From Nitriliruptorales bacterium (GTDB taxonomy: Bacteria; Actinomycetota; Nitriliruptoria; Euzebyales; Egibacteraceae), in NCBI GenBank assembly GCA_009377835.1, contig WHTG01000007.1, forward strand, positions 1 to 35,418: DNA of 35,418 bases, given 5' to 3'. The translations under genes were made by a program, and so were the position numbers. The notes under the pieces are model-generated. The model saw only the letters and a program-made list of their open reading frames with translations, was not told where the DNA came from and ran no database searches. Below, piece after piece: positions 16,813-24,931 of the stretch; position 1 is the first letter of the stretch; each line of letters starts with the position of its first letter.

Positions 16813-18233
16813 GGCTCTGCCAGGACCGCCGCGGCCGAGTCGCGCAGCAGGCACCACGCCTGCTCGACGTGGCGCTGCTCGGTGTGCGTCTGGCCGATGG
16901 ACACACGAATCACGTAGCGACCGTCGAGCCGGGTGTGGGTCACGAACATGCGGCCGGTGGCGTTCGCGCGTTGCAGGACCGCTTCCGTCACTGCGTCGCC
17001 CGCGCGGTGTCGCAGGCAGACCAGGTTCAGTGGAGGGTCTACCGCCAGCTCCCAATCCGGGTCGTCCTGCACCCACTGCGCGAACTGCTGCGCCAACTCC
17101 ACGTGTCGCCGGACGTGGCGACGCAGCCCCTCCACTCCGTAGTGGCGGATCACGAACCACAGCTTCAGCGCACGGAAACGACGGCCCAGCGGGACCTGCC
17201 AGTCGCGATAATCGACGACTTCGCCGGAGACGGTCGCGTTGTTTCGCAGGTACTCGGGGAGGATCGAGAGCGCCGCGACCAGCGGCTCCCGGTCCGCCAC
17301 GTAGAAGCAGTCGCAGTCGAAATTCGTGAACATCCACTTGTGCGGGTTGAAGCAGTAGCTGTCGGCGGCTTCCACGCCGTTGTGGAGCCACCGGAACTCC
17401 GGGCACACCCCTGCGGTGCCGCTCATGGCGGCGTCGACGTGCAGCCAGGTTTCGTGGTCACGGCAGACGCGCGCGATCTCGCCCACCGGGTCGATCGCAT
17501 TGGAACCGGTGGTCCCGACCGTGGCGGTGACCATGCACGGTGTGAATCCGTCCCGCACGTCAGCGGCAACCGTGTCGTTGAGCGCACGCGGGTCCATCGC
17601 GAACGCGGCGTCGGTCTGGACGAAACGTACGGCGTCGTAGGCGAAGCCGGCGATGCGAGCGGCCTTCTCCACAGAGGAGTGCGCCTGCTCCGACGCGTAG
17701 ACGGTCATCTGCCGTGCGTCGCCCCCTCCGGTGCGGTGTCGGGCCGCCAGCAGGGCGCACAGCGTCGCGCTGGAGGCGCTGTCCTGGATGACGCCCCCGC
17801 CCGGGCCGTCCGACCGGAACCGCTCGGGCAACCCCAGCAGATCCACAACCCAATCGAGGACCCGGGTCTCGAGTTCGGTGCACGCCGGTGACGTCGACCA
17901 CAGCATCCCCTGCACACCCAGCCCGGCCGACACGAGTTCACCCAGGATGGACGGGCCGGAGGTGTTCGCCGGGAAGTAGCCGAAGAAATTGGGCGACTGC
18001 CAATGTGTCAGTCCCGGGACGACGACCTCGTCGAGGTCAGCCAGGATCCGGTCGAACGGTTCCCCCTCGTCCGGTGGCGCGGAGGGCAGGGCCGCCTGCA
18101 CCTCCCCGGGCTGGCTGCGTGAGAGCACCGGCAGCTCCTCGACGCGCTGCATATAGTCCGCGATCCAGTCGACCACGGTCCGGCCGTGCCGGCGGAACTC
18201 GTCGGCAGTCATGTGGTTGCCGGAGTTCGTCAC
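16809..18233 (-). CDS. PLP-dependent group II amino acid decarboxylase
   Basis: Probably decarboxylates an aromatic or related L-amino acid to an amine (DDC/TyrDC/TDC family). The 474-residue protein begins with the family-like ADEFRRHGRTVVDWIADYM, then PGLTHWQSPNFFGYFPAN. It has the PLP-stacking His185 (EQAHSSVEKA), the pyridine-N-binding Asp267 in HVDAA, and the Schiff-base Lys299 in NPHKWMFTNFDCDCFYV. The GTG at 18233 is chosen because a GAAGGA site lies nine bases upstream; the TTG at 18242 is too close to it and the ATG at 18212 has none. It follows the EF-G-like gene by 31 bases and overlaps glpD by four. Substrate specificity cannot be assigned safely. Confidence 0.9.
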   Translation of the reverse strand: MTNSGNHMTADEFRRHGRTVVDWIADYMQRVEELPVLSRSQPGEVQAALPSAPPDEGEPFDRILADLDEVVVPGLTHWQSPNFFGYFPANTSGPSILGELVSAGLGVQGMLWSTSPACTELETRVLDWVVDLLGLPERFRSDGPGGGVIQDSASSATLCALLAARHRTGGGDARQMTVYASEQAHSSVEKAARIAGFAYDAVRFVQTDAAFAMDPRALNDTVAADVRDGFTPCMVTATVGTTGSNAIDPVGEIARVCRDHETWLHVDAAMSGTAGVCPEFRWLHNGVEAADSYCFNPHKWMFTNFDCDCFYVADREPLVAALSILPEYLRNNATVSGEVVDYRDWQVPLGRRFRALKLWFVIRHYGVEGLRRHVRRHVELAQQFAQWVQDDPDWELAVDPPLNLVCLRHRAGDAVTEAVLQRANATGRMFVTHTRLDGRYVIRVSIGQTHTEQRHVEQAWCLLRDSAAAVLAEP

Positions 18234-18242
18234 GGCGGGCAA

Positions 18243-18248
18243 TCCTTC
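18243..18248 (-). promoter_or_regulatory. Shine-Dalgarno site deciding the decarboxylase start
   Basis: The minus strand reads GAAGGA nine bases before the GTG at 18233. It would be only one base from the in-frame TTG at 18242, which rules that codon out, and it is too far from the ATG at 18212. Confidence 0.55.
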
Positions 18249-18264
18249 GGGCGGCGCGTGCTGG

Positions 18265-20268
18265 TCAGTCCTCCTTCTGCGCTGCGGCGATCACCTGCCT
18301 GGCCACCTGCTCGGGGACTTCCTCGTGGTAGCTGTAGCGCATGACGACCGTGCCTGCCCCAGAGGTCAGCGACCGCAGTTCCCCCGTGTACGACAGGAGC
18401 TCCGCTTCCGGGACCTGCGCTCGAACGACGGTCTTGCCGGGTGCGGCCGCCTGTTCGGTGCCCATGATCCGGCCGCGCCGCGAAGACAGGTCGCCCATGA
18501 CAGTACCCGTCAGATCGTCGGGCACGGTGATCTCGATCTCCATCACCGGTTCGAGCAGCATGACGCCCGCCTGCTGTGCCGCGTCGCGGAACGCCAGCGA
18601 CCCGGCGACCTCGAACGCCACCTGCGACGAGTCGACCGAGTGGTGCTTCCCGTCGTACAGGCGGACCGAGACGTCCACCACCGGGTAGCCGGCGAGCACG
18701 CCGTGCGTCATGGCTTCGCGGATGCCCTTCTCGACGGAGGGGATGAAGGTGTTGGGGATGACGCCGCCGACGATCGCGTCGGTGAACTCGAAGCCCGTGC
18801 CACGATCCAGCGGTTGCACCTCGATCTCGCAGATGCCGTACTGCCCATGTCCGCCCGACTGCTTCACGTGCCGGCCCAGGCCGGTGGCCGATCCGCGCAG
18901 CGTCTCGCGGTACGAAAGGCGCAGCGGCACCCGCTCCACGTGCACGCTGAACTTCCGCTCCAGGCGCGCCAGCGCGACGTCCACGTGGGTCGGGCCGTAC
19001 GCCCGGAGGACGATCTGGTGGGTCTCGGCATCCCGCTCCACCCGTAGTGCCGGGTCCTCTTCGGTCAGCCGTGCCAGAGCGGTCGACAGCTTGTCCTCGT
19101 CACCCGCCGACGCCGCCTTCACGGCGACGCGGTAATACCCCTCCGGCGGCATGACCGTCTCCAGTTTCGGGTCGACGCCGCTGGTCAGCAGGTCCCCCGT
19201 ATGGACGTCGTCGAGCTTGCCGACTGCGAAGATCGCTCCGGGCGGCACGTGTTCCACGGCGGTCTGCTGTTTGCCGTGGATGGTCATCAGGTAGTGCATG
19301 CGCACGTCCGCCCCGGTGCGCGACACCTTCAGGTGGTCGTCCTGTTTCACGGTCCCCGACAAGCTGCGCATGATGTTGATGTGGCCGATGTACGGGTCCG
19401 ACAGGGTCTTGGCCACGTATGCCGCGATGCCCTCGCCGGAGACATCGGGTCCGGGGCCCTCCTCGACGATGAAGTCGGCCAGCAGCTTGACACCGATGTC
19501 CATCTGCGCCGACCCGCAGAGCACAGGGAAGAACCCGGAGCTTTGAATCCCGTGCGCGAAGCAGTCCGCGAGCTGCTTGACCTCGGGAACCTCGCCTTCC
19601 AGGTAGCGCTCGAGCAGCTCGTCGTCGTTCTCGACTATCGCTTCGATCAGGAATTCGCGATTCTGCCGAGCCTGCTCGACACGGTCGTCTGGGATCGGCC
19701 CCTTCACCCGCTTGCCGTCGACCTTGCTGACGGCGATCGAGTGGAGGAGGTCGACGACCGCGGTGAACTCGCGCTCCACACCGACCGGCATGTGCACGGG
19801 GGCGAGGGGCTTGCCGTAGCGCTCCCGCAATGTCTCGATGATCGGCTGGTAGGACGCCCGTTCCTTGTCCAGCTTGTTGAGAAACACGATCCGGGGCTTG
19901 CGCAGCTCGTCGCACGCCCGCCACAGTTCGTCGTGCTGGGCCTGCACGCCGACGCTGGCGTCGATGACGAAGACGGCGAGGTCGGCCGCGGTCAGCGCCG
20001 GATAGGCATCACCAATGGCGTCGGGCGTCCCGGGGGTGTCGATGATGTTGACCGTGTGCTCCCGCCACTCCAGCGCAGCGACCGCCATCGACAGCGAATG
20101 TTCTCGATCGATCTCCTCGGGCTCGTAGTCGAAGGTCCGCCCTCGCCCATCGGTACTCCCGCGTAGACGGAGCAGCGCCTCTGCCAGTGTGGTCTTCCCT
20201 GTGCCCCCGTGCCCGACCAGCACGACGTTGCGGATCGACGGGCGCGCGTTGGGATCAATGCCAGGCAT
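18265..20268 (-). CDS. Elongation factor G-like GTPase
   Basis: A paralogue of EF-G (similar to mycobacterial FusA2) whose cellular role is not settled. The 667-residue protein has G1 GHGGTGKTT (19-27), DTPG (77-80) and NKLD (131-134), followed by EF-G domains II-V, including GYPVVDVSVRLYDGKHHSVDSS in domain IV (split: GYPVVDVSV, then HHSVDSS) and PVMEIEITVP in domain V. It differs from housekeeping EF-G in the P-loop (usually AHIDAGKTT) and lacks the RGITI switch I sequence, having REHSLSM instead. It is slightly shorter than EF-G. The ATG at 20268 has a strong AACGGAGG site (20276-20283) seven bases upstream. No ribosomal protein genes are nearby, which also argues against it being the main EF-G. 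Confidence 0.92.
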   Translation of the reverse strand: MPGIDPNARPSIRNVVLVGHGGTGKTTLAEALLRLRGSTDGRGRTFDYEPEEIDREHSLSMAVAALEWREHTVNIIDTPGTPDAIGDAYPALTAADLAVFVIDASVGVQAQHDELWRACDELRKPRIVFLNKLDKERASYQPIIETLRERYGKPLAPVHMPVGVEREFTAVVDLLHSIAVSKVDGKRVKGPIPDDRVEQARQNREFLIEAIVENDDELLERYLEGEVPEVKQLADCFAHGIQSSGFFPVLCGSAQMDIGVKLLADFIVEEGPGPDVSGEGIAAYVAKTLSDPYIGHINIMRSLSGTVKQDDHLKVSRTGADVRMHYLMTIHGKQQTAVEHVPPGAIFAVGKLDDVHTGDLLTSGVDPKLETVMPPEGYYRVAVKAASAGDEDKLSTALARLTEEDPALRVERDAETHQIVLRAYGPTHVDVALARLERKFSVHVERVPLRLSYRETLRGSATGLGRHVKQSGGHGQYGICEIEVQPLDRGTGFEFTDAIVGGVIPNTFIPSVEKGIREAMTHGVLAGYPVVDVSVRLYDGKHHSVDSSQVAFEVAGSLAFRDAAQQAGVMLLEPVMEIEITVPDDLTGTVMGDLSSRRGRIMGTEQAAAPGKTVVRAQVPEAELLSYTGELRSLTSGAGTVVMRYSYHEEVPEQVARQVIAAAQKED

Positions 20269-20288
20269 CGCTGGGCCTCCGTTGCAAG

Positions 20289-20310
20289 GCGCCGGCACCG
20301 TCACCGGCGC
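20289..20310 (-). other. Hairpin just upstream of the EF-G-like ribosome site
   Basis: GCGCCGG (20289-20295) pairs with CCGGCGC (20304-20310) around an 8-nt loop. The stem ends five bases upstream of the AACGGAGG ribosome site. It could tune translation or belong to the tail of the preceding transcript. Function is unproven. Confidence 0.35.
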
Positions 20311-20329
20311 GGACCACGGATGCTGTCAC

Positions 20330-20360
20330 GCCGAGCGCCTGCTGCCTAGGGGCGTTCGGC
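20330..20360 (-). terminator. Imperfect hairpin after the cupredoxin/beta-helix gene
   Basis: Ten-base arms at 20330-20339 and 20351-20360 pair at nine of ten positions around an 11-nt loop, 64 bases after the stop of the preceding minus-strand gene. No T-run follows. A weak terminator is the simplest reading. Confidence 0.35.
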
Positions 20361-20423
20361 AGGAATCGGCGAACTCGCGGCAAAGCTGCCAGGTGAAGCC
20401 GGTCCCCACAGACAGACACTGGG

Positions 20424-22355
20424 TTACACGACGCCGCCGACCAGGGCGCCGATGCCCAGGAGCGCCCCGTACGCGAGGAGGCCGCCCAGCACGACCGCCA
20501 CACGGAACCAGCGCGGCATCGTGACTGCGGCGAACAGCAGGTAGGCCATCACGCCGAGGAGCGGTACCAGCAGGACAACCAGTACCCAGCCGAGTGTTGC
20601 CCCGGCCGTTGTGTCCTCCCGCCGCGCCAGGTCCCACAGCGCCAGCGCCACCCAGGCGGCGAGCAGAACACCCGGCAGCAGGTACAGGTAGATCCCGAAG
20701 AACAGGCTCCATGGGCCTGTCGCGGCGACGGGCAGTCCGGCCACGAGCAGCTCCCGGCCCCGTGGTGGGTCGTCGGGTGCGGGCGGTAGCGAAATCGCGT
20801 CGAGGTCGACCCTGGCCGCCTCGTAGACGCCGGCTGCGGGCCGGACCTCGGCTTCGGCACCACCCGGCATCTGCGGTTGCCGTGGTGGCAGCGGCCCGTC
20901 CTCGACCGGGTTGTCGGGCACCTGGCCGGTGCTGGCCTCGGCGAAACGGCCGGCATTCAACGCCAGCGTCGACAGGTTCCACCGCAGCGGCAGCCGGGGG
21001 CCTGCGCATCCCTGGAAGGCATGCAGACCCGGCGGCATCGCCGTCGCTGCACGGTTGCCCTCGAAGCAGTTCTCGGCACCCGCCGGACCCGAGAGCGCCA
21101 CGTCGGCAATACCCGATCCGCTGATCGCGTTGTCCCGCACCACGTTGCCGCTCGCGAACCAGAAGTGCTTCGACAGGTTCGGTGTCACGAGGACGCCGTG
21201 CGTCGCGCTGTTGACGATGCGGTTGCGCTCGACGCGGATGTCTTCGGCTCCGGCGAGGATGACGCCGTTGCCGAGGGCGGGCCATTCGATGCCGAGGACT
21301 GGTACGTCGGTCCGGCCGTGATCCGCCACCACGTTGCCGACGATGTCGACGTCCCGAACCGGCGGCAGCAACTCCGAGTCAAGGGTGTTCGGGGCGATGC
21401 CCGCCACATTGTGACGCCATGTCGAGTTCACGATCTGCAGCTCGCCGCCGGCGTTGGTCCCGGAGTAGCCCAGCGCGTTGTACTCCGCCACGACGCTGGC
21501 GATCACCGCTCGGCAGGGTCTGCACTGACCGATGTAGAAGCCGGCGTCGGCGGAGCCGGACGCGTAGCTGTGCTCGAACAGCCCCTCGGTCGCGTCGAAG
21601 GCGTAGATGCCGTAAACGGCGTTGTTGACGGACGTCACGTAGCTGGCGCGGTACCCGGTGACGCCGGTCCAGAACACTCCGTTCTGCACGGCGTTTCGTA
21701 CCGTCAGGTTCTCCACCGCCACGCCGTCGGCGGTGATGTTGATCCCGTTCGGTCGTTCGAACCCGCCGTCGATGACGACGTCGTTGCGGTCGGTTCCGCG
21801 CAGCACCAGCGAGGGGGTCGTGACGTCCACCTGTTCCCGGTACGTGCCGGGCCCGACCAGGACGAGATCGCCCGGGTCGGCCGCGTCGACCGCCTCCTGG
21901 ACCGTTGGATGGTCCTGCGGCACCCGGCGGGTCATGCCGCTGGCCTCGGCGACGGGTTCCAGCAGCGACTCGTCGCCTCCCGGGGAGTACTCGACGCCCC
22001 CGACCACCAGCGTCGCCGCCATCCCGTCGCCGTCGGGGGTTCCGTGGAATGTGCAGTAGAAGAGGTGCACCCCCGGCTCGTCGGAAGTCACCGTGGTCTG
22101 CGCCTCCATCGGCATCGCGATGTCTCCGAACGTGGCCTCGGTGCTGAAGGCGTGGTCGACCGCGACGGCGTTGTGAACCGCCCGCCCCGCGTTGCGGAAC
22201 GTCACTCTCCCGCCGACCGGTACCCGTGTCACGTCACGACTGAAGAAGTTGTCCATCATGTCGATCCGGGTCTCCCCTTCGGGAACACCTCCCCCGCCGA
22301 CGCCCACGCAGGCAGTCAGCAGCAATCCCGCGACAAGTGCTGCGACGACCCGCAC
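20424..22355 (-). CDS. Lipoprotein with cupredoxin, NosD-like beta-helix and membrane tail
   Basis: The 643-residue precursor has an unusual order of parts. Residues 1-16 are a lipoprotein signal with lipobox LTAC (Cys16). Residues 30-120 form a cupredoxin with a full type-1 copper set: His61, Cys101, His104 and Met112 (YCTFHGTPDGDGM). Residues 145-480 form a right-handed parallel beta-helix that opens like NosD/pectate-lyase-type repeats (TVQEAVDAADPGDLVLVGPG) with many N/G/V turns and a CRPC pair. A Pro-rich linker (490-545) leads to three hydrophobic C-terminal segments; one (GWVLVVLLVPLLGVMAYLLF) resembles the PLDc_N membrane module. Signal Cys and C-terminal helices would tether it at both ends outside the membrane. 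A role in extracytoplasmic electron transfer, copper handling or polysaccharide binding is inferred only. GTG start, probably leaderless. Confidence 0.85.
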   Translation of the reverse strand: MRVVAALVAGLLLTACVGVGGGGVPEGETRIDMMDNFFSRDVTRVPVGGRVTFRNAGRAVHNAVAVDHAFSTEATFGDIAMPMEAQTTVTSDEPGVHLFYCTFHGTPDGDGMAATLVVGGVEYSPGGDESLLEPVAEASGMTRRVPQDHPTVQEAVDAADPGDLVLVGPGTYREQVDVTTPSLVLRGTDRNDVVIDGGFERPNGINITADGVAVENLTVRNAVQNGVFWTGVTGYRASYVTSVNNAVYGIYAFDATEGLFEHSYASGSADAGFYIGQCRPCRAVIASVVAEYNALGYSGTNAGGELQIVNSTWRHNVAGIAPNTLDSELLPPVRDVDIVGNVVADHGRTDVPVLGIEWPALGNGVILAGAEDIRVERNRIVNSATHGVLVTPNLSKHFWFASGNVVRDNAISGSGIADVALSGPAGAENCFEGNRAATAMPPGLHAFQGCAGPRLPLRWNLSTLALNAGRFAEASTGQVPDNPVEDGPLPPRQPQMPGGAEAEVRPAAGVYEAARVDLDAISLPPAPDDPPRGRELLVAGLPVAATGPWSLFFGIYLYLLPGVLLAAWVALALWDLARREDTTAGATLGWVLVVLLVPLLGVMAYLLFAAVTMPRWFRVAVVLGGLLAYGALLGIGALVGGVV

Positions 22356-22362
22356 GGCACGC

Positions 22363-22368
22363 AGTCTA
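22363..22368 (-). promoter_or_regulatory. Candidate -10 of a leaderless cupredoxin/beta-helix promoter
   Basis: The minus strand reads TAGACT exactly seven bases before the GTG at 22355, and no ribosome site precedes that codon. This is the classic actinobacterial leaderless spacing. Confidence 0.45.
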
Positions 22369-22445
22369 CGGACAACGCGTTCCGTTGCCTGGTCGCTTCG
22401 TCCGGCGCCACCGTTGCAGACGAGGGAGAAAACGGGGAGGCGGCA

Positions 22446-23561
22446 TCACGCGCGCAGGCGCTCCACGACGAAGTCGACCGCGGCGGTGAGCCGCTCGACG
22501 TCGGCCGGGTCGACGGCGGGGAACACCGCGAACCGCAGTTGGTTGCGCCCCAGCTTGCGGTACGCCTCCGTGTCGAGGACGCCGTTGGCGCGCAACACCG
22601 TGGTCACCTCGTCCGCCGCGACGGAATCGTCGAGGTCGATGGTGCAGACCACCGGACTGCGCGCCGACGGATCGGTGACGAACGGCGTCGCATAGTCACT
22701 CGTCTGGGCCCACTGGTAGATGTGGTCGGCCTTGGTGGCGCACTGCTGTGAAGACCACGCCAGCCCCCCGTTGCCCAGCATCCACTCGATCTGCTCGGCC
22801 ATCAGGAACACGGTCGCGATCGCCGGCGTGTTGTACGTCTGGTCCGACCGGGAATTCTCGATGGCGATCGACAGGTCGAGCATGGCGGGAATGGACCGTC
22901 CCGACTGCTTGATCCTCGCCACCACCTCGATCGCCGGCGGTGACAGCAGTGCGACCCAGAGCCCGCCCTCGGACGCGAAGCCCTTCTGCGGGCTGAAGTA
23001 GTAGGCATCAGCCTCGCTGGGATCAAACGCCATCCCCCCCGCCGCACTCGTGGCGTCCACCGCGACCAGGGCATCGAAGGCGGGGCGAACGACGGGCATC
23101 GCGACACCGGTGGATGTCTCGGAGTGCGTCAGCGCGTACACGTCGACGTCGTCGACGGGCTTGACCGCAGGATAGCTGCCGGGTTCGGACTCCATCACGT
23201 GCGGAGGTTGCAGGAAGGGCGCTGCCGCCACCGCCTTCGCGAACTTCGAGGAGAACTCGCCGAAAACCGCATGCGCGCTGCGGTGCTCGATGAGGCTGAA
23301 GGCGGCCGCGTCCCAGAAGAGCGTCGCGCCGCCGTTGCCCAGGACGACCTCGTATCCGGCCGGGAGAGCGAAGAGCTCGCGCAGCCCCTCACGGATGCGG
23401 CGCACCTGGTCCTTGACGGCGGGCTTGCGGTGGCTGGTGCCCAGCAGATGGGGCGCGACCTCCGCCAACCGGTCGACCGCCTGCTGGCGGACCTTGGACG
23501 GGCCGGAGCCAAAGCGTCCGTCCGCGGGTCGCAGTTCGGGTGGCAGCGTGATGTCTGGCAT
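22446..23561 (-). CDS. serC: Phosphoserine aminotransferase, mycobacterial type
   Basis: Converts 3-phosphohydroxypyruvate and glutamate to 3-phosphoserine and 2-oxoglutarate in serine synthesis. The 371-residue class V aminotransferase starts PDITLPPELRPADGRFGSGP, as in the actinobacterial SerC branch, which differs from the E. coli type. It has the phosphate-binding GNGGATLFWD (75-84), the substrate Arg region HRKPAVK, Asp169 before TSAAGG and the PLP lysine Lys193 in SPQKGF. The ATG has no strong ribosome site. It is 48 bases from the divergent lysine-free protein gene and heads the minus-strand series. No other serine pathway genes are nearby. Confidence 0.94.
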   Translation of the reverse strand: MPDITLPPELRPADGRFGSGPSKVRQQAVDRLAEVAPHLLGTSHRKPAVKDQVRRIREGLRELFALPAGYEVVLGNGGATLFWDAAAFSLIEHRSAHAVFGEFSSKFAKAVAAAPFLQPPHVMESEPGSYPAVKPVDDVDVYALTHSETSTGVAMPVVRPAFDALVAVDATSAAGGMAFDPSEADAYYFSPQKGFASEGGLWVALLSPPAIEVVARIKQSGRSIPAMLDLSIAIENSRSDQTYNTPAIATVFLMAEQIEWMLGNGGLAWSSQQCATKADHIYQWAQTSDYATPFVTDPSARSPVVCTIDLDDSVAADEVTTVLRANGVLDTEAYRKLGRNQLRFAVFPAVDPADVERLTAAVDFVVERLRA

Positions 23562-23609
23562 GCGTCACACTGTGCCGCACCACGGCGGCGGCGACGAATG
23601 GAGCAGCGT

Positions 23610-24707
23610 GTGACCAACCTGATCGTCCTGGGATCGGGCCGCGCGGTGCCAGTGGAGAACTCGGCGGTCGCGGGGTATGCGGGGGCCAGAGTGTTCCGAT
23701 CGCCCGACGGGACATGGCTGCTGCCGGCGTTTCGCAACCGCGCCGTCGAGATGCGCCACCCGCTGCCCCCCGAGGAGGACGAGGACGCGTTCGCCCGGCT
23801 CATCCTCGACTGGGTCGAGGCGGTCCGGCGCCACGACTGGACGGCGTTGCGCGGTCAGACGCTGGACAACGACGCCGACTGGGTTGATCTGCGCACCGCC
23901 ATGGTGCGTGTGGGGTGGGCGCCGGCGGCCGCGCAGGCGGCGTGGGAACGATGCCGGCGCCGGCCCTACGACCGTGCCCTGCCCACCGCGGCAGGATGGG
24001 CCGCCGCGGGATGGGTCGTCCCCGCAGCACAGGAGGAGGTTGAGCCGGTCTTCGCCCAGCCGGTGCTGGAGACCCGCGGCCTGCTGCGGTGGGCGTACAT
24101 CACGCGCTGGTCGGAGCCGCCCGTGGCACCCGACACCGCCCTCCCGCCGTCGGTCGACCCGGCCGAACCAGTGTGGGCCGACGTTCTCAGCCGCCTGCGC
24201 CAGGACCACTACAGCGGCGAGTCGCTCGACGAGGCGCAGGAACTCGCGGTGGGGGTCCTCGCCGCCGTGGGGCTCGCCCCGCGCGACGAGCTGGAGGCCG
24301 AGGACGAGCCACTGCCGGACCGGCACGTCGCCCCGGCACTGACCCACGAGGCAGAGGTCGTCCGCTCCGCTGGATGGTTCCTGCTGCGCGCCGAGGCCGA
24401 CACCTGGCTCGCCTGCGGGTACGGCGAGTGTCAGCACCATTGGGCCGTCGAGGCCGAGGAGGACGCGTACGAGATGGATGAGGTGCTCGAACTGGCGGGC
24501 TACGGCGTCACGAATCCGGTAGACGCGGCGTACACCCGCCGCCGGCTGCTCACCGTTGCCTTCGGTGACGTCAACGACGTCCCCCTGGCGGGAATGGGCG
24601 ACGTGGCTGACTTCGTCGCGTTCTACACGGAATGGGTGGCGCACGGCCGGCCCGAGGACGACTTCGAGGCCGCGGCAGCCGAGCTGCGAGGGGACGATCC
24701 GGCGTGA
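23610..24707 (+). CDS. Hypothetical lysine-free, Trp-rich protein
   Basis: No family was recognised. With the GTG at 23610 (GGAG six bases upstream) the protein has 365 residues; an ATG at 23598 would add four. It contains no lysine at all, about fifteen tryptophans, and is strongly acidic. There is no signal peptide or membrane segment, so it should be cytosolic. A compact cysteine/histidine cluster, CGYGECQHHW, in the second half could bind metal. Repeated (D/G)W pairs occur through the first 150 residues. It is divergent from serC and overlaps a small possible membrane-protein gene by four bases (GTGA). Coding potential is good: neighbours on the opposite strand give only fragmentary frames and the codon third positions are GC-rich. 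Confidence 0.75.
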   Translation: MTNLIVLGSGRAVPVENSAVAGYAGARVFRSPDGTWLLPAFRNRAVEMRHPLPPEEDEDAFARLILDWVEAVRRHDWTALRGQTLDNDADWVDLRTAMVRVGWAPAAAQAAWERCRRRPYDRALPTAAGWAAAGWVVPAAQEEVEPVFAQPVLETRGLLRWAYITRWSEPPVAPDTALPPSVDPAEPVWADVLSRLRQDHYSGESLDEAQELAVGVLAAVGLAPRDELEAEDEPLPDRHVAPALTHEAEVVRSAGWFLLRAEADTWLACGYGECQHHWAVEAEEDAYEMDEVLELAGYGVTNPVDAAYTRRRLLTVAFGDVNDVPLAGMGDVADFVAFYTEWVAHGRPEDDFEAAAAELRGDDPA

Positions 24708-24931
24708 CCGCCGTGCTGTGGTGGCTGGCCGCGGCCGTCGTCGCCACGCTGACGGTCTGGGGTGTGGCGGACGCGGTGGACGATCTCGCCACCTCGCCGC
24801 TGCTCCTCGGGGTGTTACGCCTGGTTGTGGAGGGCGTGGCGGGCGCGATGGTGGCGGTCTTCTGCGTCGGCAGGGCGCGTGGGGCCGGATCTGCTGATCA
24901 TCAGACTGGCGACCGCGCCCGCGGCAGGTAG
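24704..24931 (+). CDS. Possible small membrane protein
   Basis: A 75-residue frame begins at a GTG overlapping the previous stop by four bases. It encodes two hydrophobic segments (about 3-21 and 32-55, TAVLWWLAAAVVATLTVWGV and LLLGVLRLVVEGVAGAMVAV) and a short basic tail. Translational coupling to the lysine-free protein and the hydrophobic pattern support it. Against it, its last 117 bases lie antisense to the end of the MFS gene, and no homologue is recognised. It may be real with the overlap confined to both unstructured tails. Confidence 0.4.
   Translation: MTAVLWWLAAAVVATLTVWGVADAVDDLATSPLLLGVLRLVVEGVAGAMVAVFCVGRARGAGSADHQTGDRARGR

Noticed and set aside
16813-17406. N-terminal extension of glpD into the decarboxylase gene
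   Set aside because: The extra residues are low-complexity shadow; the GTG at 16812 directly precedes the FAD-binding domain.
20424-22355. Naming the beta-helix protein NosD
   Set aside because: Only the helix repeats resemble NosD; no nosZ, nosR, nosF or nosY gene is present, and the cupredoxin and membrane tail are foreign to NosD.
2-22355. CopA and the cupredoxin lipoprotein as one copper system
   Set aside because: They are 18 kb apart in different transcription units and no shared regulatory site was seen.
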